Below, piece by piece: positions 1 to 9,334 of a DNA stretch of 64,000 nt. A program made the translations under genes and the position numbers. Numbering within the stretch: position 1 is the stretch's first letter; each line of letters begins with the position of its first letter. The DNA is from Xylocopa sonorina. Taxonomy: Eukaryota > Arthropoda > Insecta > Hymenoptera > Apidae. A model generated the notes under the pieces. It was not told the origin of the DNA, searched no databases, and was given only the letters and a program-made list of their open reading frames with translations. Location of the stretch: NCBI RefSeq assembly GCF_050948175.1, contig NW_027490250.1, positions 620,001 to 684,000 of the forward strand. Direction: 5' to 3'.

Positions 1-174
1 GATATCGCGTTTTAAGAAGCATTAGAACTCTATTGCCTCGACGCGTAGGCATATGCAGACGCTATTCCCTATCATGGGAGTGTGGCATTTACAATGTTTT
101 GAAGTGAATACGAGGTATACATGACACTTCGCAATGAATATTATATCTTATCACGAAATGTAGAAATGCGTTGC

Positions 175-960
175 GATATCGCGATATAAGTCGCATTAGA
201 ACTCTATTGCTACGATACGTGGACATCTGAATACGCTATTTCCTAGCATGGAAGTGTCGCACTTACATTCTTTTGATGTGAACACGGGGTATACATGACA
301 CTTCGCAATGAATATTATATCTTATCACGAAACGTAGAAATGAGTTGCGATATCGCGATTTAAGTAGCATTAGAACTCTATTGCTACGAAACGTAGACAT
401 CTGAATACGCTATTGCCTAGCAAGGAAGTGTCGCATTTACATTCGTTTGGAGGGAATACGAGGTATACATGACACTTCGCAATGAATATTATATCTTATC
501 ACGAAACGTAGAAATGAGTTGCGATATCGCGATTTAAGTAACATTAGAACTCTATTGCTACGATACGTAGACATCTGAATACGCCATTTCCTAGCAAGGA
601 AGTGTCGCATTTACATTCCTTTGGAGGGAATACGAGGTATACATGACACTTCGCAATCAATATTATATCTTATCACGAAACGTAGAAATGAGTTGCGATA
701 TCGCGATTTAAGTAGCATTAGAACTCTATTGCTACGATACGTGGACATCTGAATACGCTATTTCCTAGCATGGAAGTGTCGCACTTACATTCTTTTGATG
801 TGAATACGGGGTATACATGACACTTCGCAATGAATATTATATCTTATCACGAAACGTAGAAATGAGTTGCGATATCGCGATGTAAGTAGCATTAGAACTC
901 TATTGCTACGAAACGTAGACATCTGAATACGCTATTGCCTAGCAAGGAAGTGTCGCATTT
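175..960 (+). repeat. 522-bp trimeric higher-order unit, about 1.5 copies
   Basis: Monomers 522 bp apart resemble each other more than their neighbours do. The monomers at 175 and 697 share GATACGTGGACATC, a TGGAAGTGTCGCACTTAC segment and TTTGATGTGAA followed by CGGGGTATAC. The monomers at 349 and 871 share GAAACGTAGAC and GCTATTGCCTAGC. This ABC-ABC order is the signature of a trimeric higher-order repeat. All of them carry GAATACGCTATT or a close variant where most of the window has CAAACGCTATT. The order breaks down after about 960, where monomers with AACACTGCACAATG begin. Only one full unit plus part of a second is visible, so the call rests on few copies. Confidence 0.7.
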
Positions 961-1899
961 ACATCCATTTGAAGTATAGACGAGATATACATAACACTGC
1001 ACAATGAATATTACATCTTATCATGAAACATAGAAATGAGATGCGATATGGCGGTTTAAGAAGCATTAGAACTCTACTGCTTCGATACGTAGACATCGGC
1101 AAACGCTACTTCCCAGCAGGGAAGTGTCGCATTTACATTCTTTTAAAGTGAATACGAGGTATACATAACACTCCACAATGAATATTATATCTCATCATGA
1201 AACATAGAAATGTGATGTAATATGGCGATTTAAGAAGCATTAGAACACTATTGCTTCGATACGTAGACATCTGCAAACGCTACTTCATAACAAGGGAGTG
1301 TCGCATTTACATTCTCTTGAAAGGAATACGAAGTATACATGACACTTCACAATGAATATTATATCTTTTCATGAAAAATAGAATTGAGATGCGATATGGC
1401 GATTTATGAAGCATTAGATGTCTATTGCTTCGATACGTAGACATCTGCAAACGCTATTTCCTAGCAAGGAAGTGTCGCATTTACATTCTTTTGAAGTGTA
1501 TCCGAGCTATACATGACACGTTTCAATGAATATTATATCTTATAAAGAAACATAGAAGTGGGATGCGATATCGCGTCTTAATAAGCATCAGAACTCTATT
1601 GCTACGATACGTAGACATCTGCAAACGCTATTTAATAGCAACTACGTGTCGCATTTACATTCATTTGAAGTGTATCCGAGGTATACATGACACTTCGCAA
1701 TGTGTATTATATCTTACCATGTAACATGGAAATGGCTGGCTATATCGCGTTCTAAGGAACATTAGAACTCTATTGCTTCGATACGTACACATCTGCAAAC
1801 GCTACTTTCTAGCAAGGAAGTGTTGCATTTACATTTTTTTGAAGTGAATACGAGGTATACATGACACTTCGCAATGAATATTATACCTTTTCAAGAAAC
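961..1899 (+). repeat. Divergent monomers, mixed subfamilies
   Basis: Individual 174-bp monomers without an obvious higher-order pattern. Many have the AACACTGCACAATG or AACACTCCACAATG form in place of GACACTTCGCAATG, and several have lost the palindrome and read GATATGGCG or AATATGGCG instead of GATATCGCG. I see no gene, RNA gene or foreign insertion here. The mixture suggests a part of the array that has not been swept by recent amplification. Confidence 0.85.
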
Positions 1900-3020
1900 A
1901 TAGACATGAGATGCGATATCGCGTCTTAAGAAGCATTAGAACTCTATTGCTACGATAATTAGACATCTGCAAACGCTATAACCTAGCAAGGAAGTGTCGA
2001 ATTTACATTCTTCTGAAGTGAGTACGAGGTATACATGACACGTCGCGACGAATATTATATTTCATTATGAAACATAGAAATGAGATTCGATATCCCATTT
2101 TAAGAAGCATGAGAACTATATTGCTTCGATACGTAGACATCTGCAATCGCCATTTCCTACCAAGGAAGTGTCGCATTTACAATCTTTTCAGGTGAATAGG
2201 AGGTATACATAACCCTCCTCAATGTGTATTATATCTTATCATGAAACATACAAATGAGGTGCGATATCGTGTTTTGAGGAGCATTAGAACTCTATTGCTT
2301 CCATACGTAGACATCTGCAAACGCTACTTCCTAGCAAGCAAGTGTCGCATTTACTTTCTTTTGAAGTAAATGCGAGGTATACACGACACTTCGCAATGTA
2401 TGTTATACCCTATCATGAAACATAGAAATGCGATGCGATATCGCGTTTTGAGTAGCATTAGAACACTAATGCTGCCATAAGTAGGCATTTGTAAACGCTA
2501 TTTCCTAGCAAGGAAGTGTCGCATTGACATTCTTTTCAAGTGAATACCAGGTATACGTAACACTCCACAATGAATATTATATGTTACTATAAAATATTGA
2601 AATGTGATGCGATATCGCGTTTTAAGAAGTATCAGAAATTTAATGCTACGGTACGTAGGCATCTGGAAACGTAATTTCCTAGGTAGAAAGTGCCACAGTC
2701 ACATTGTTCTGAAGTGAATACGTTCTATAGATGACACTTCGCTAAGAATATTGTATCCTATCGTGAAACACAGAAATGTGTCGCGATATCGCGTTTTGAG
2801 AAGCATTAGAACGCTATTGCTACGATACGTAGACATCTGTAAACGATATTTCCTAGCAAGGAAGAGTCGCATTATATTCATTTGAGGAGTATGCGAGGTA
2901 TACAAAACACTTGGCAATGAATGTTATATCTTATCATGAAACATAGAAATGAGATGCGATATCGCGTTGTAGGCAGTATAAGAACTCCATTGCTATGATA
3001 CGCAGACATCTGCAAACGCT
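1900..3020 (+). repeat. 1.1-kb duplicated block, copy 1
   Basis: This block reappears at 6072-7192 at a constant offset of 4,172 bp with no net indel. Marker variants shared only by the two copies include the diverged dyad CTACGATAATTAGACATC, GATATCCCATTTTAAG, TACCAAGGAAGTG, the GTACGTAGGCATCTGGAAAC variant and GTTGTAGGCAGTATAAG. By eye the copies differ at roughly ten positions, about 1%. The LTR insertion lies between the copies and is in neither. Subtracting the insert and one target duplication (1,567 bp), the offset is 2,605 bp, close to but not exactly 15 monomers (2,610 bp), so small indels lie between the copies. Confidence 0.9.
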
Positions 3021-3339
3021 ATTTCCTAGCAAGGAAGTCTCGCATTTACATTCGTTTGAAGCGCATGCGAGGTATACATGACACTTCGCAATTATTATTA
3101 TATCTTAGCATGAGAATAGAAATGAGATGCGATATCGCGTTTTGAGAAGCGTTAGATCTCTGATGCTACGATACGTAGACATCTGCAAACGCTATTTCCT
3201 AGCAAGGAAGAGTCGCATTTACATTCATTTGAGGAGTATGCGAGGTATACAAGACACTTGGTAATGAATATTATATCTTATCATAAAACATAGAAAAGAG
3301 ATGCGATAACTCTAGTTAAGAGGCGTTAGAACTCTATTG

Positions 3340-3343
3340 CTTC
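3340..3343 (+). repeat. Target site duplication (left), CTTC
   Basis: CTTC immediately precedes the TG of the inserted element, and the same four bases follow its terminal CA at 4907-4910. Removing the element plus one copy restores an intact monomer: the box at 3305 and the next at 5046 are 1,741 bp apart, and 1,741 minus 1,567 is exactly 174. Confidence 0.9.
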
Positions 3344-3350
3344 TGTCACG

Positions 3351-3381
3351 TCCTGGCGAACAAATTATTCGTATCCCAGGA
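3351..3381 (+). other. Stem-loop just inside the LTR end
   Basis: TCCTGG (3351-3356) pairs with CCAGGA (3376-3381), and the adjoining CGAA (3357-3360) pairs with TTCG (3368-3371), leaving a 4-base bulge (3372-3375) and a 7-base AT-rich loop. It could be an RNA structure in the R or U5 region or a DNA dyad. The function is unknown. Confidence 0.45.
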
Positions 3382-3422
3382 GGCTGAATGACACAAGCCT
3401 TTTAGTCGCGAATTCGGTCCGG

Positions 3423-3429
3423 TATAAAG
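3423..3429 (+). promoter_or_regulatory. Candidate TATA box in LTR (plus strand)
   Basis: TATAAAG lies 80 bp inside the LTR. If the element is transcribed on the plus strand, this could be its core promoter. A second TATAAAG occurs at 4356-4362, and a TATATATA run at 4415-4424 can be read on either strand, so the site is not decisive. Confidence 0.3.
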
Positions 3430-3504
3430 CGTGTATGACCGGGTCCGTCGATTCTGGCAAGACGCGGGCACCTTAAACAATCGCGAACGCGTGTAAGGAA
3501 GGAT

Positions 3505-3510
3505 TTTATT
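3505..3510 (-). promoter_or_regulatory. Candidate polyadenylation signal (minus strand)
   Basis: TTTATT on the plus strand reads AATAAA on the minus strand, and it overlaps the TAA stop of a 79-codon minus-strand open frame (3506-3745). A stop overlapping AATAAA about 160 bp from the element end would suit an LTR read on the minus strand. The frame itself matches no retroelement protein I recognise and is not annotated as a gene. Confidence 0.25.
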
Positions 3511-3516
3511 TACCTT

Positions 3517-3543
3517 TCGCTGATTTCTCTCTTCTGCTTTCAG
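3517..3543 (+). promoter_or_regulatory. Splice-acceptor-like polypyrimidine tract
   Basis: A run rich in C and T ends in TTTCAG at 3538-3543, resembling a 3' splice site on the plus strand. GTAAGG lies about 45 bp upstream, too close for a normal intron. It could be chance or an acceptor used in a spliced retroelement transcript. Confidence 0.2.
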
Positions 3544-3776
3544 ATGTGGCGATCGTCGAAGGTCGTTCTCGGGGGAGGAGTCGGCGTACGGCTGGCTGGA
3601 ATCGGCGTTGTGACGGTGGAAGCTGCGATGAATGTCGCCGTCCGTCGATGAACGAAGAATTCTGGCGTTTTACCAACGTATTCCCCACGAGATAATGGAT
3701 TAAATTCTTCCTCGCGGCGCGAAGAGTTCGTTTGTAAACACTCAAGTTGTTACGAACTTGGAAGAATTTGTATTAA

Positions 3777-3842
3777 AATAAAATTGAATTTAGAAATGGA
3801 GTTGGAATGAACTAGAACTTGATGTGGTAGAAAAATAATAAA
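3777..3842 (+). promoter_or_regulatory. Candidate polyadenylation signals in LTR (plus strand)
   Basis: AATAAA occurs at 3777-3782 and again at 3837-3842 inside an AT-rich stretch. With the TATAAAG at 3423 they would make a U3-R-U5 order on the plus strand with an R region of about 330 bp. Such hexamers arise easily in AT-rich DNA, so this is weak support for plus orientation. Confidence 0.25.
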
Positions 3843-4024
3843 GTATATTCTAAATCAAAGAGTACAAGAACAATTATTTCTAAGTATTAAGACTAGGTTA
3901 ACTATGAATTAGGAATTAGAACAAAGACTTTAGAACTAGGAACCTCATCGAGGCTGCGCGACGGCCCTAAGGCGCGACTTGGAAGAGACTTGGAATTAGA
4001 AGTGCCCGAAGGCGAGATAGAACT

Positions 4025-4042
4025 GTACCGTACTGACGGTAC
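4025..4042 (+). other. Short inverted repeat in LTR
   Basis: GTACCG (4025-4030) and CGGTAC (4037-4042) form a perfect 6-bp inverted repeat around a 6-base spacer, at the start of the CTGACTGT-rich simple repeat. It could be a hairpin or a dimeric protein site; no function can be assigned. Confidence 0.3.
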
Positions 4043-4108
4043 CGACTGACTGTGTCTGACTGTCCGTCATGACTGTCTGTAATTGACTGTCTGTAATTGA
4101 CTGTGTCT
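4043..4108 (+). repeat. CTGACTGT-type simple repeat with a 14-bp unit
   Basis: Short tandem repetition of GACTGT-type words. GACTGTCTGTAATT is repeated exactly at 4071-4084 and 4085-4098, followed by a third partial GACTGTGTC. It is probably slippage-generated sequence within the LTR. Confidence 0.7.
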
Positions 4109-4551
4109 CCCAAGATGCGCCTGCGACCTCTTCGACTCTCGGAGCGCTTCGGTCGCGTGCGAACATAGGTGGGAGTATGTGGACGCCGGAGTGGGGTCTC
4201 GGCGTTGCGTGGTGGGGCTAGCGGCGCGTGCCGCTGAGGCGGTCGCGATTTCGCGCGTCGCGGCTTACTTAATTAGCGCAACTTATGAATATAGAGGTAC
4301 AAGTATGAAATTAGAAATTACGCCTTAAATGTAAAATGTGTGTTGTTTGTGTCGTTATAAAGTTGTGTCGTGTAAATTCTATGAGCTAGGAATACAGAGC
4401 TTAGAATGTAGGAGTATATATATAATGTTAATTATTAATCTTAGAAATAGTATTTTGGGCATGGCAGATCTGGGATGGTGAAATCGTAGAGTCCTTTGTA
4501 CGGTGAGGGTTCCCGTCGTCGGATCTCGTAGAGGTTGATTCTCCTGGTACG

Positions 4552-4830
4552 TCCCTGGAGTGAGCGAGAGGGCGAGTTTCCCTGCAGGTAAGAGTGAGAC
4601 GGTGGTTGACTCCTTGAGTGGGAGCGAGACAGCGCACATGGTCCTCGGTGCGAGTGGGACAGAGTGTGTTGCCCTTGGAGCGAGAGAGGTGGCGAACACC
4701 TCTGCGGGTGCGAGTGAGACGGAGGGTAGGTCCCTTGGAGTGAGAGAGACGGCGAGCACCTCTGCGAGTGCGAGCGAGTCGATGGTCGTAGCCCTTGGCC
4801 TGAGTGAGACGGCGAGTTGCGCCTAGGTGT
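4552..4830 (+). repeat. 60-bp minisatellite inside the LTR, about 4.6 units
   Basis: CCTTGGAG-type words recur at 4552, 4612, 4672, 4732 and 4792, exactly 60 bp apart, followed each time by a GAGAGAGnnGGCGA-type word and a GTGCGAGTGAGAC-type word. Because 60 is divisible by 3, reading frames on both strands stay open across the array. This yields an 88-codon plus-strand frame (4560-4826) and minus-strand frames of 126 and 162 codons, each a 20-residue repeat rich in Ser/Thr/Ala or in Ser/His/Pro. The open frames are explained by the periodicity alone, and the longest starts outside the LTR in satellite sequence, so I do not call a gene. Confidence 0.85.
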
Positions 4831-4906
4831 TGCCTGTGGTGCAGGCGCGTGAGGGTGGTTGCTGTGGTGCGTTGAGAGGGTGGCAGGCGGCACGCCTGAC
4901 GTCACA

Positions 4907-4910
4907 CTTC
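4907..4910 (+). repeat. Target site duplication (right), CTTC
   Basis: Second copy of the 4-bp target duplication, directly after the terminal CA. The satellite then resumes with GATACGTAGACATCTG, in phase with the sequence left of the insert. Confidence 0.9.
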
Positions 4911-6071
4911 GATACGTAGACATCTGCAAACGCTATTTCCTGGCACGGAAGTGTCGCATTTACATTCTTTTGTAGTGAATACGATGTATAATTGACACTT
5001 CGCAATGAATATTAAATCTTAACATGAAACATAAAAATGAGATACGATATCGCGTTTTAAGAAGCATTAGAACTCAATTGCTTCGATACGTAGACATCTG
5101 CCAACGCTACTTCCTAGGAAGGAAGTGTCGCACTTACATTCATTTGAAGTTTCTGCGTGGTATGCATGGCACTTCGCAATGAATATTATATCATATCATG
5201 AAACATAGAAAACAGATGCGATATCGGGTTTTGAGAAGCATTAGAATTCTATTGCTTCGATACGTAGACATCTGCAACCGCTACTTCCTAGCAAGCAAGT
5301 GTCGCATTTACATTCTTTTGAAGTGAATACGAGGTATACATAACACTGCACAATGAATATTATATCTTATCATGAAACATAGAAATGAGATGCGATATGG
5401 CGATTTAAGAAGCATTAGAAGTCTATTGGTTCGATACGTAGACATCTGGAAACGCTACTTCCTAGCAAAGAAATGTCGCATTTACATTCTTTTGAGAGGA
5501 ATACGATGTATACATGATACTTCGCAATGAATATTATATCTCATCATGAAACATAGAAATGAGATGCGATATGACGATTTAAGAAGCATCAGAACACTAT
5601 TGCTTCGATACGCAGATATCTGCAAACGCTATTTCCAAGCAAGGAAGTGTCGCATTTACATTCTTTTGAACTGAATACAATGTATACATAACACTGCACA
5701 ATGAATATTATATCTTATCATGAGACATAGAAATGAGATGCGATATCGCGATTTAAGAAGCATTAGAAATTTATTGCTACGATATGTAGACATCTGCAAA
5801 TGCTATTTCCTAAGGAAATGTCGTATTTACATTCTTTTGAAGTGAATACGAGGTATACATAGCAATGCACAATGAATATTATATCTTATAATGGGACATA
5901 GAAATGAGATGCTATATCGCGTTTTGAGAAGCATTAGAACTTTATTGCTACGATACGTAGACATCTGCAGACGCTACTTCCTAGCAAGGAAGTGTCGCAA
6001 TTACATTCAGTTGATGTGTATGCGTGGTATACATGACACTTCGCAATGACTATTATATCTTGTCATGAAAC

Positions 6072-7192
6072 ATAGACATGAGATGCGATATCGCGTCTTA
6101 AGAAGCATTAGAACTCTATTGCTACGATAATTAGACATCTGCAAACGCTATAACCTAGCAAGGAAGTGTCGAATTTACATTCTTCTGAAGTGAGTACGAG
6201 GTATACATGACACGTCGCGACGAATATTATATTTCATTATGAAACATAGAAATGAGATTCGATATCCCATTTTAAGAAGCATGAGAACTATATTGCTTCG
6301 ATACGTAGACATCTGCAATCGCCATTTCCTACCAAGGAAGTGTCGCATTTACAATCTTTTCAGGTGAATACGAGGTATACATAACCCTCCTCAATGTGTA
6401 TTATATCTTATCATGAAACATACAAATGAGGTGCGATATCGTGTTTTGAGGAGCATTAGAACTCTATTGCTTCCATACGTAGACATCTGCAAACGCTACT
6501 TCCTAGCAAGCAAGTGTCGCATTTACTTTCTTTTGAAGTAGATACGAGGTATACACGACACTTCGCAATGTATGTTATACCCTATCATGAAACATAGAAA
6601 TGCGATGCGATATCGCGTTTTGAGTAGCATTAGAACACTAATGCTGCCATAAGTAGGCATCTGTAAACGCTATTTCCTAGCAAGGAAGTGTCGCATTTAC
6701 ATTCTTTTGAAGTGAATACCAGGTATACGTAACACTCCACAATGAATATTATATGTTACTATAAAATATTGAAATGTGATGCGATATCGCGTTTTAAGAA
6801 GTATCAGAAATTTAATGTTACGGTACGTAGGCATCTGGAAACGTAATTTCCTAGGTAGAAAGTGCCACAGTCACATTGTTTTGAAGTGAATACGTTCTAT
6901 AGATGACACTTCGCTAAGAATATTGTATCCTATCGTGAAACACAGAAGTGTGTCGCGATATCGCGTTTTGAGAAGCATTAGAACGCTATTGCTACGATAC
7001 GTAGACATCTGTAAACGCTATTTCCTAGCAAGGAAGAGTCGCATTATATTCATTTGAGGAGTATGCGAGGTATACAAAACACTTGGCAATGAATATTATA
7101 TCTTATCATGAAACATAGAAATGAGATGCGATATCGCGTTGTAGGCAGTATAAGAACTCCATTGCTATGATACGTAGACATCTGCAAACGCT
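6072..7192 (+). repeat. 1.1-kb duplicated block, copy 2
   Basis: Near-identical to 1900-3020 at offset 4,172 bp. Differences seen include GAGGTGAATACGAGG-type repairs toward the consensus near 6372, TAATGTTACGG where copy 1 has TAATGCTACGG, and GTAAACGCTATTTCC where copy 1 has GTAAACGATATTTCC. Similarity falls off after the monomer containing GTTGTAGGCAGTATAAG (7138 on), where this copy continues into CTACTTGCTAGC monomers and copy 1 does not. Confidence 0.9.
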
Positions 7193-8239
7193 ACTTGCTA
7201 GCAAGGAAGTGTCGCGTTTACATTCTTTTGATGTGAGTACGAGGTATACATAACACTCCACAATGAATATTATATCTAATCATGAAACATAGAAATGAGA
7301 TGCAATATGGCGATTTAAGAAGCATTAGAACTCTATTGCTTCGATACGTAGACATCTGCAAACGGTATTTCCTGGAAAGGAAGTGTCGCGTTTACATTCA
7401 TTTGAAGTATAGACGAGATATACATAACACTGCACAATGATTACTATATCTTATCATGAAACATAGAATTGAGATGCGATATGGCGATTTAAGAAGCATT
7501 AGAACTCTATTGGTTCGATACATAGACATCTGCAAACGCTACTTCCTAGCAAGGAAGTGTAGCGTTTACATTCTTTTGAAGTGAATACGCGTTACACATA
7601 ACACTCCACAATGAATATTATATCTTATCATGAAACATAGAAATGAGATGCAATATGGCGATTTAGGAAGCATTAGAACTCTATTGCTTCGATACGTAGG
7701 CATCTGCAAACGCTATTTCCAAGCAAGGAAGTGTCGCATTTACATTCTTTTGAAAGGATTACGAGGTATACATGACACTTCGCAATGAATATTATATCTT
7801 ATGATGAAACATAGAAATGAGATGTAATATGGCGATTTAAGAAGCATAGGAACACTATTGCTTCGATACGTAGACATCTGCAAACGCTACTTCCAAGCAG
7901 GGAAGAGTCGCACTTACATTCTTTTGAAGTGAATACGAGGTATACATAACACTCCACAATGAATATTATATCTTATCATGAAACATAGAAATGAGATGGA
8001 ATATGGCGATTTAGGAAGCATTAGAACTCTATTGCTTCGATACGTAGACATCTGCAAACGCTATTTCCAAGCAAGGAAGTGTCGCATTTACATTCATTTG
8101 AAGTGTAGACGAGATACACATAACACTCCACAATGAATATTATATTTTATCATGAAACATAGAAATGAGATGTAATATGGCGATTTAAGAAGCACTAGAA
8201 CTCTACTGCTTCGATATGTAGACATCTGCAAACGCTATT

Positions 8240-8900
8240 TCCTAGCAAGGAAGTGTCGCGTTTGCATGCTTTTAAAGAGAATACGAGGTATACATAACAC
8301 TCCACAATGAATATTATATCTTATCATGAAGCATAGAAATGAGATGTAATATGGCGATTTAAGAAGCATTAGAACTCTATTGCTTCAATACGTAGACATC
8401 TGAAAATGCTATTTCCTGGCAAGGAAGTGTCGCATTTACATTCTTTTGAAGCGAATACAAGGTATACATAACACTTCACAAAGAATTTTGTATATTATCA
8501 TGAAACATAGTAATGAGTAGAGATATCGCGTTTTGAGAAGCATTAGAATTCTAATACTACGATACATAGACATCTACAAACGCTATTTCCTGGCAATGAA
8601 GTGTCGCGTTTACGTTCTTTTGAAGTGAATAGGAGGTATACATAACACTCCACAATGAATATTATATCTTATCATGAAACATAGAAATGTGATGCAATAT
8701 GGCGATTTAAGAAGCACTAGAACTCTATTGCTTCGATACGTAGACATCTGCAAACGTTATTTCCAAGCAAGGAAGTGTCGCATTTACATTCTTTTGAAGT
8801 GAGTACGAGGTATACATAACACGTCACAAAGAATTTTATATATTATCATGAAACATAGAAATGAGAAGCGATATCGTGTTTTGAGAAGCATTAGAACTCT
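8240..8900 (+). repeat. Three-times-repeated block, copy 1
   Basis: The variant TTTGCATGCTTTTAAAGAG at 8261 and the monomers after it, including CTTCAATACG and CAAAGAATTTTGTATATTATC, recur at 10349 (offset 2,088 bp, exactly 12 monomers) and at 15917 (a further 5,568 bp, exactly 32 monomers). Exact multiples of 174 show that the duplications kept register with the monomer. Confidence 0.9.
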
Positions 8901-9334
8901 AATTCCACGATACGTAGACATCTGCAAACGCTATTTCCTTGCAAGGAAGTGTCGCATTTACATTCTTTTGAAGTGTATACGAGGTATACATGACACTTCG
9001 GAATGGATATTAAATCTTATCATGTAACATAGAAGTGAGATGCGATATCGCGTTTTAAGAAGCATTAGAACCCTATTGCCTCGATGCGGAGATATCTGCA
9101 AACGCTATTTCCTAGGATGGAAGTGTCACATTTACATTCTTTTGAAGTGAATTCGAGGTATACATGACTCTTCGGAATGAATATTATAACTTATCACGAA
9201 ACATAGAAATGAGATGCGATATCGCGATCTAAGAAGCATTAGAATTCTATTGCTACAATACGTAGGCATCTGCAAACGCTATTTCCTAGCAAGGAGTAGT
9301 CGCATTTACATTCCTTTGAAGTGAATACGAGGTA

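Larger units (their letters stand above)
1..3343 (+). repeat. 174-bp satellite array, left segment
   Basis: Tandem head-to-tail satellite monomers. The GATATCGCG box that I use as monomer position 1 falls at 1, 175, 349 and 523, so the period is exactly 174 bp. Consecutive copies share the motifs AGAACTCTATTGCT, ACATCTGCAAACGCTATT, TCGCATTTACATTC, GAGGTATACATGACAC and GAATATTATATCTTATC in fixed order. Copies here are more diverse than those in the 36-51 kb segment, which suggests an older or less homogenised part of the array. There is no gene in it: short open frames such as 2699-2917 on the minus strand are read-throughs of divergent monomers with stop codons in most neighbours. The segment ends at the target duplication of the inserted element. 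Confidence 0.97.
3344..4906. mobile_element. Solo LTR of a retrotransposon (1,563 bp), probably Ty3/gypsy-like
   Basis: A single non-satellite insert interrupts one monomer. It begins TGTCACGTCC and ends TGACGTCACA, giving the TG...CA ends and short imperfect inverted termini usual for LTRs, and it is flanked by a 4-bp CTTC duplication. I find no gag, protease, reverse transcriptase or integrase coding, no primer-binding site next to an internal region, and no second copy of its ends, so it reads as one LTR left after LTR-LTR recombination. TG...CA ends with a 4-bp duplication fit Ty3/gypsy elements, and BEL/Pao elements are also possible. The length is at the long end for an insect LTR. Base composition differs sharply from the satellite: an AT-rich centre (about 3745-3930), GC-rich stretches near 4100-4265 and 4480-4906. 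Orientation is unresolved, because both strands have candidate TATA and polyadenylation signals. Confidence 0.75.
4911..9000 (+). repeat. 174-bp satellite array, mixed monomers right of the LTR
   Basis: The satellite resumes in register. Between 5200 and 6000, and again from 7190 to 8900, many monomers are of the subfamily with AACACTCCACAATG (or AACACTGCACAATG) and AATATGGCG, in which the palindrome is lost. Monomers at 8470-8520, 8820-8850 and nearby carry an alternative tail, CACAAAGAATTTT followed by TATATTATCATG, in place of CACAATGAATATTATATC. No gene or foreign insert is visible. Confidence 0.95.

Noticed and set aside
2699..2917. 72-codon minus-strand open frame
   Set aside because: Read-through of divergent monomers. 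The near-identical copy at 6871-7089 and other monomers do not keep it as a gene-like frame, and no protein family is recognisable.
3506..3745. 79-codon minus-strand open frame in the LTR (Arg/Ser-rich)
   Set aside because: No recognisable retroelement or host domain. The composition is what a GC-rich LTR stretch gives, and the AATAAA overlapping its stop is noted only as a possible polyadenylation signal.
3344..4906. Complete short retroelement with two internal LTRs (TRIM-like)
   Set aside because: The first bases are not repeated before the right end, nor the last bases near the left end, so there is one LTR rather than two.
3344..4906. DNA transposon with terminal inverted repeats
   Set aside because: Inverted similarity is limited to about 10 imperfect bases (TGTCACGTCC/TGTGACGTCA), and TG...CA with a 4-bp duplication is better explained by an LTR. 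A short-TIR element is not fully excluded.
4441..4929. 162-codon minus-strand open frame rich in Ser, His and Pro
   Set aside because: Its start codon lies in the satellite outside the LTR, and the body is the 60-bp minisatellite, which keeps several frames open at once.
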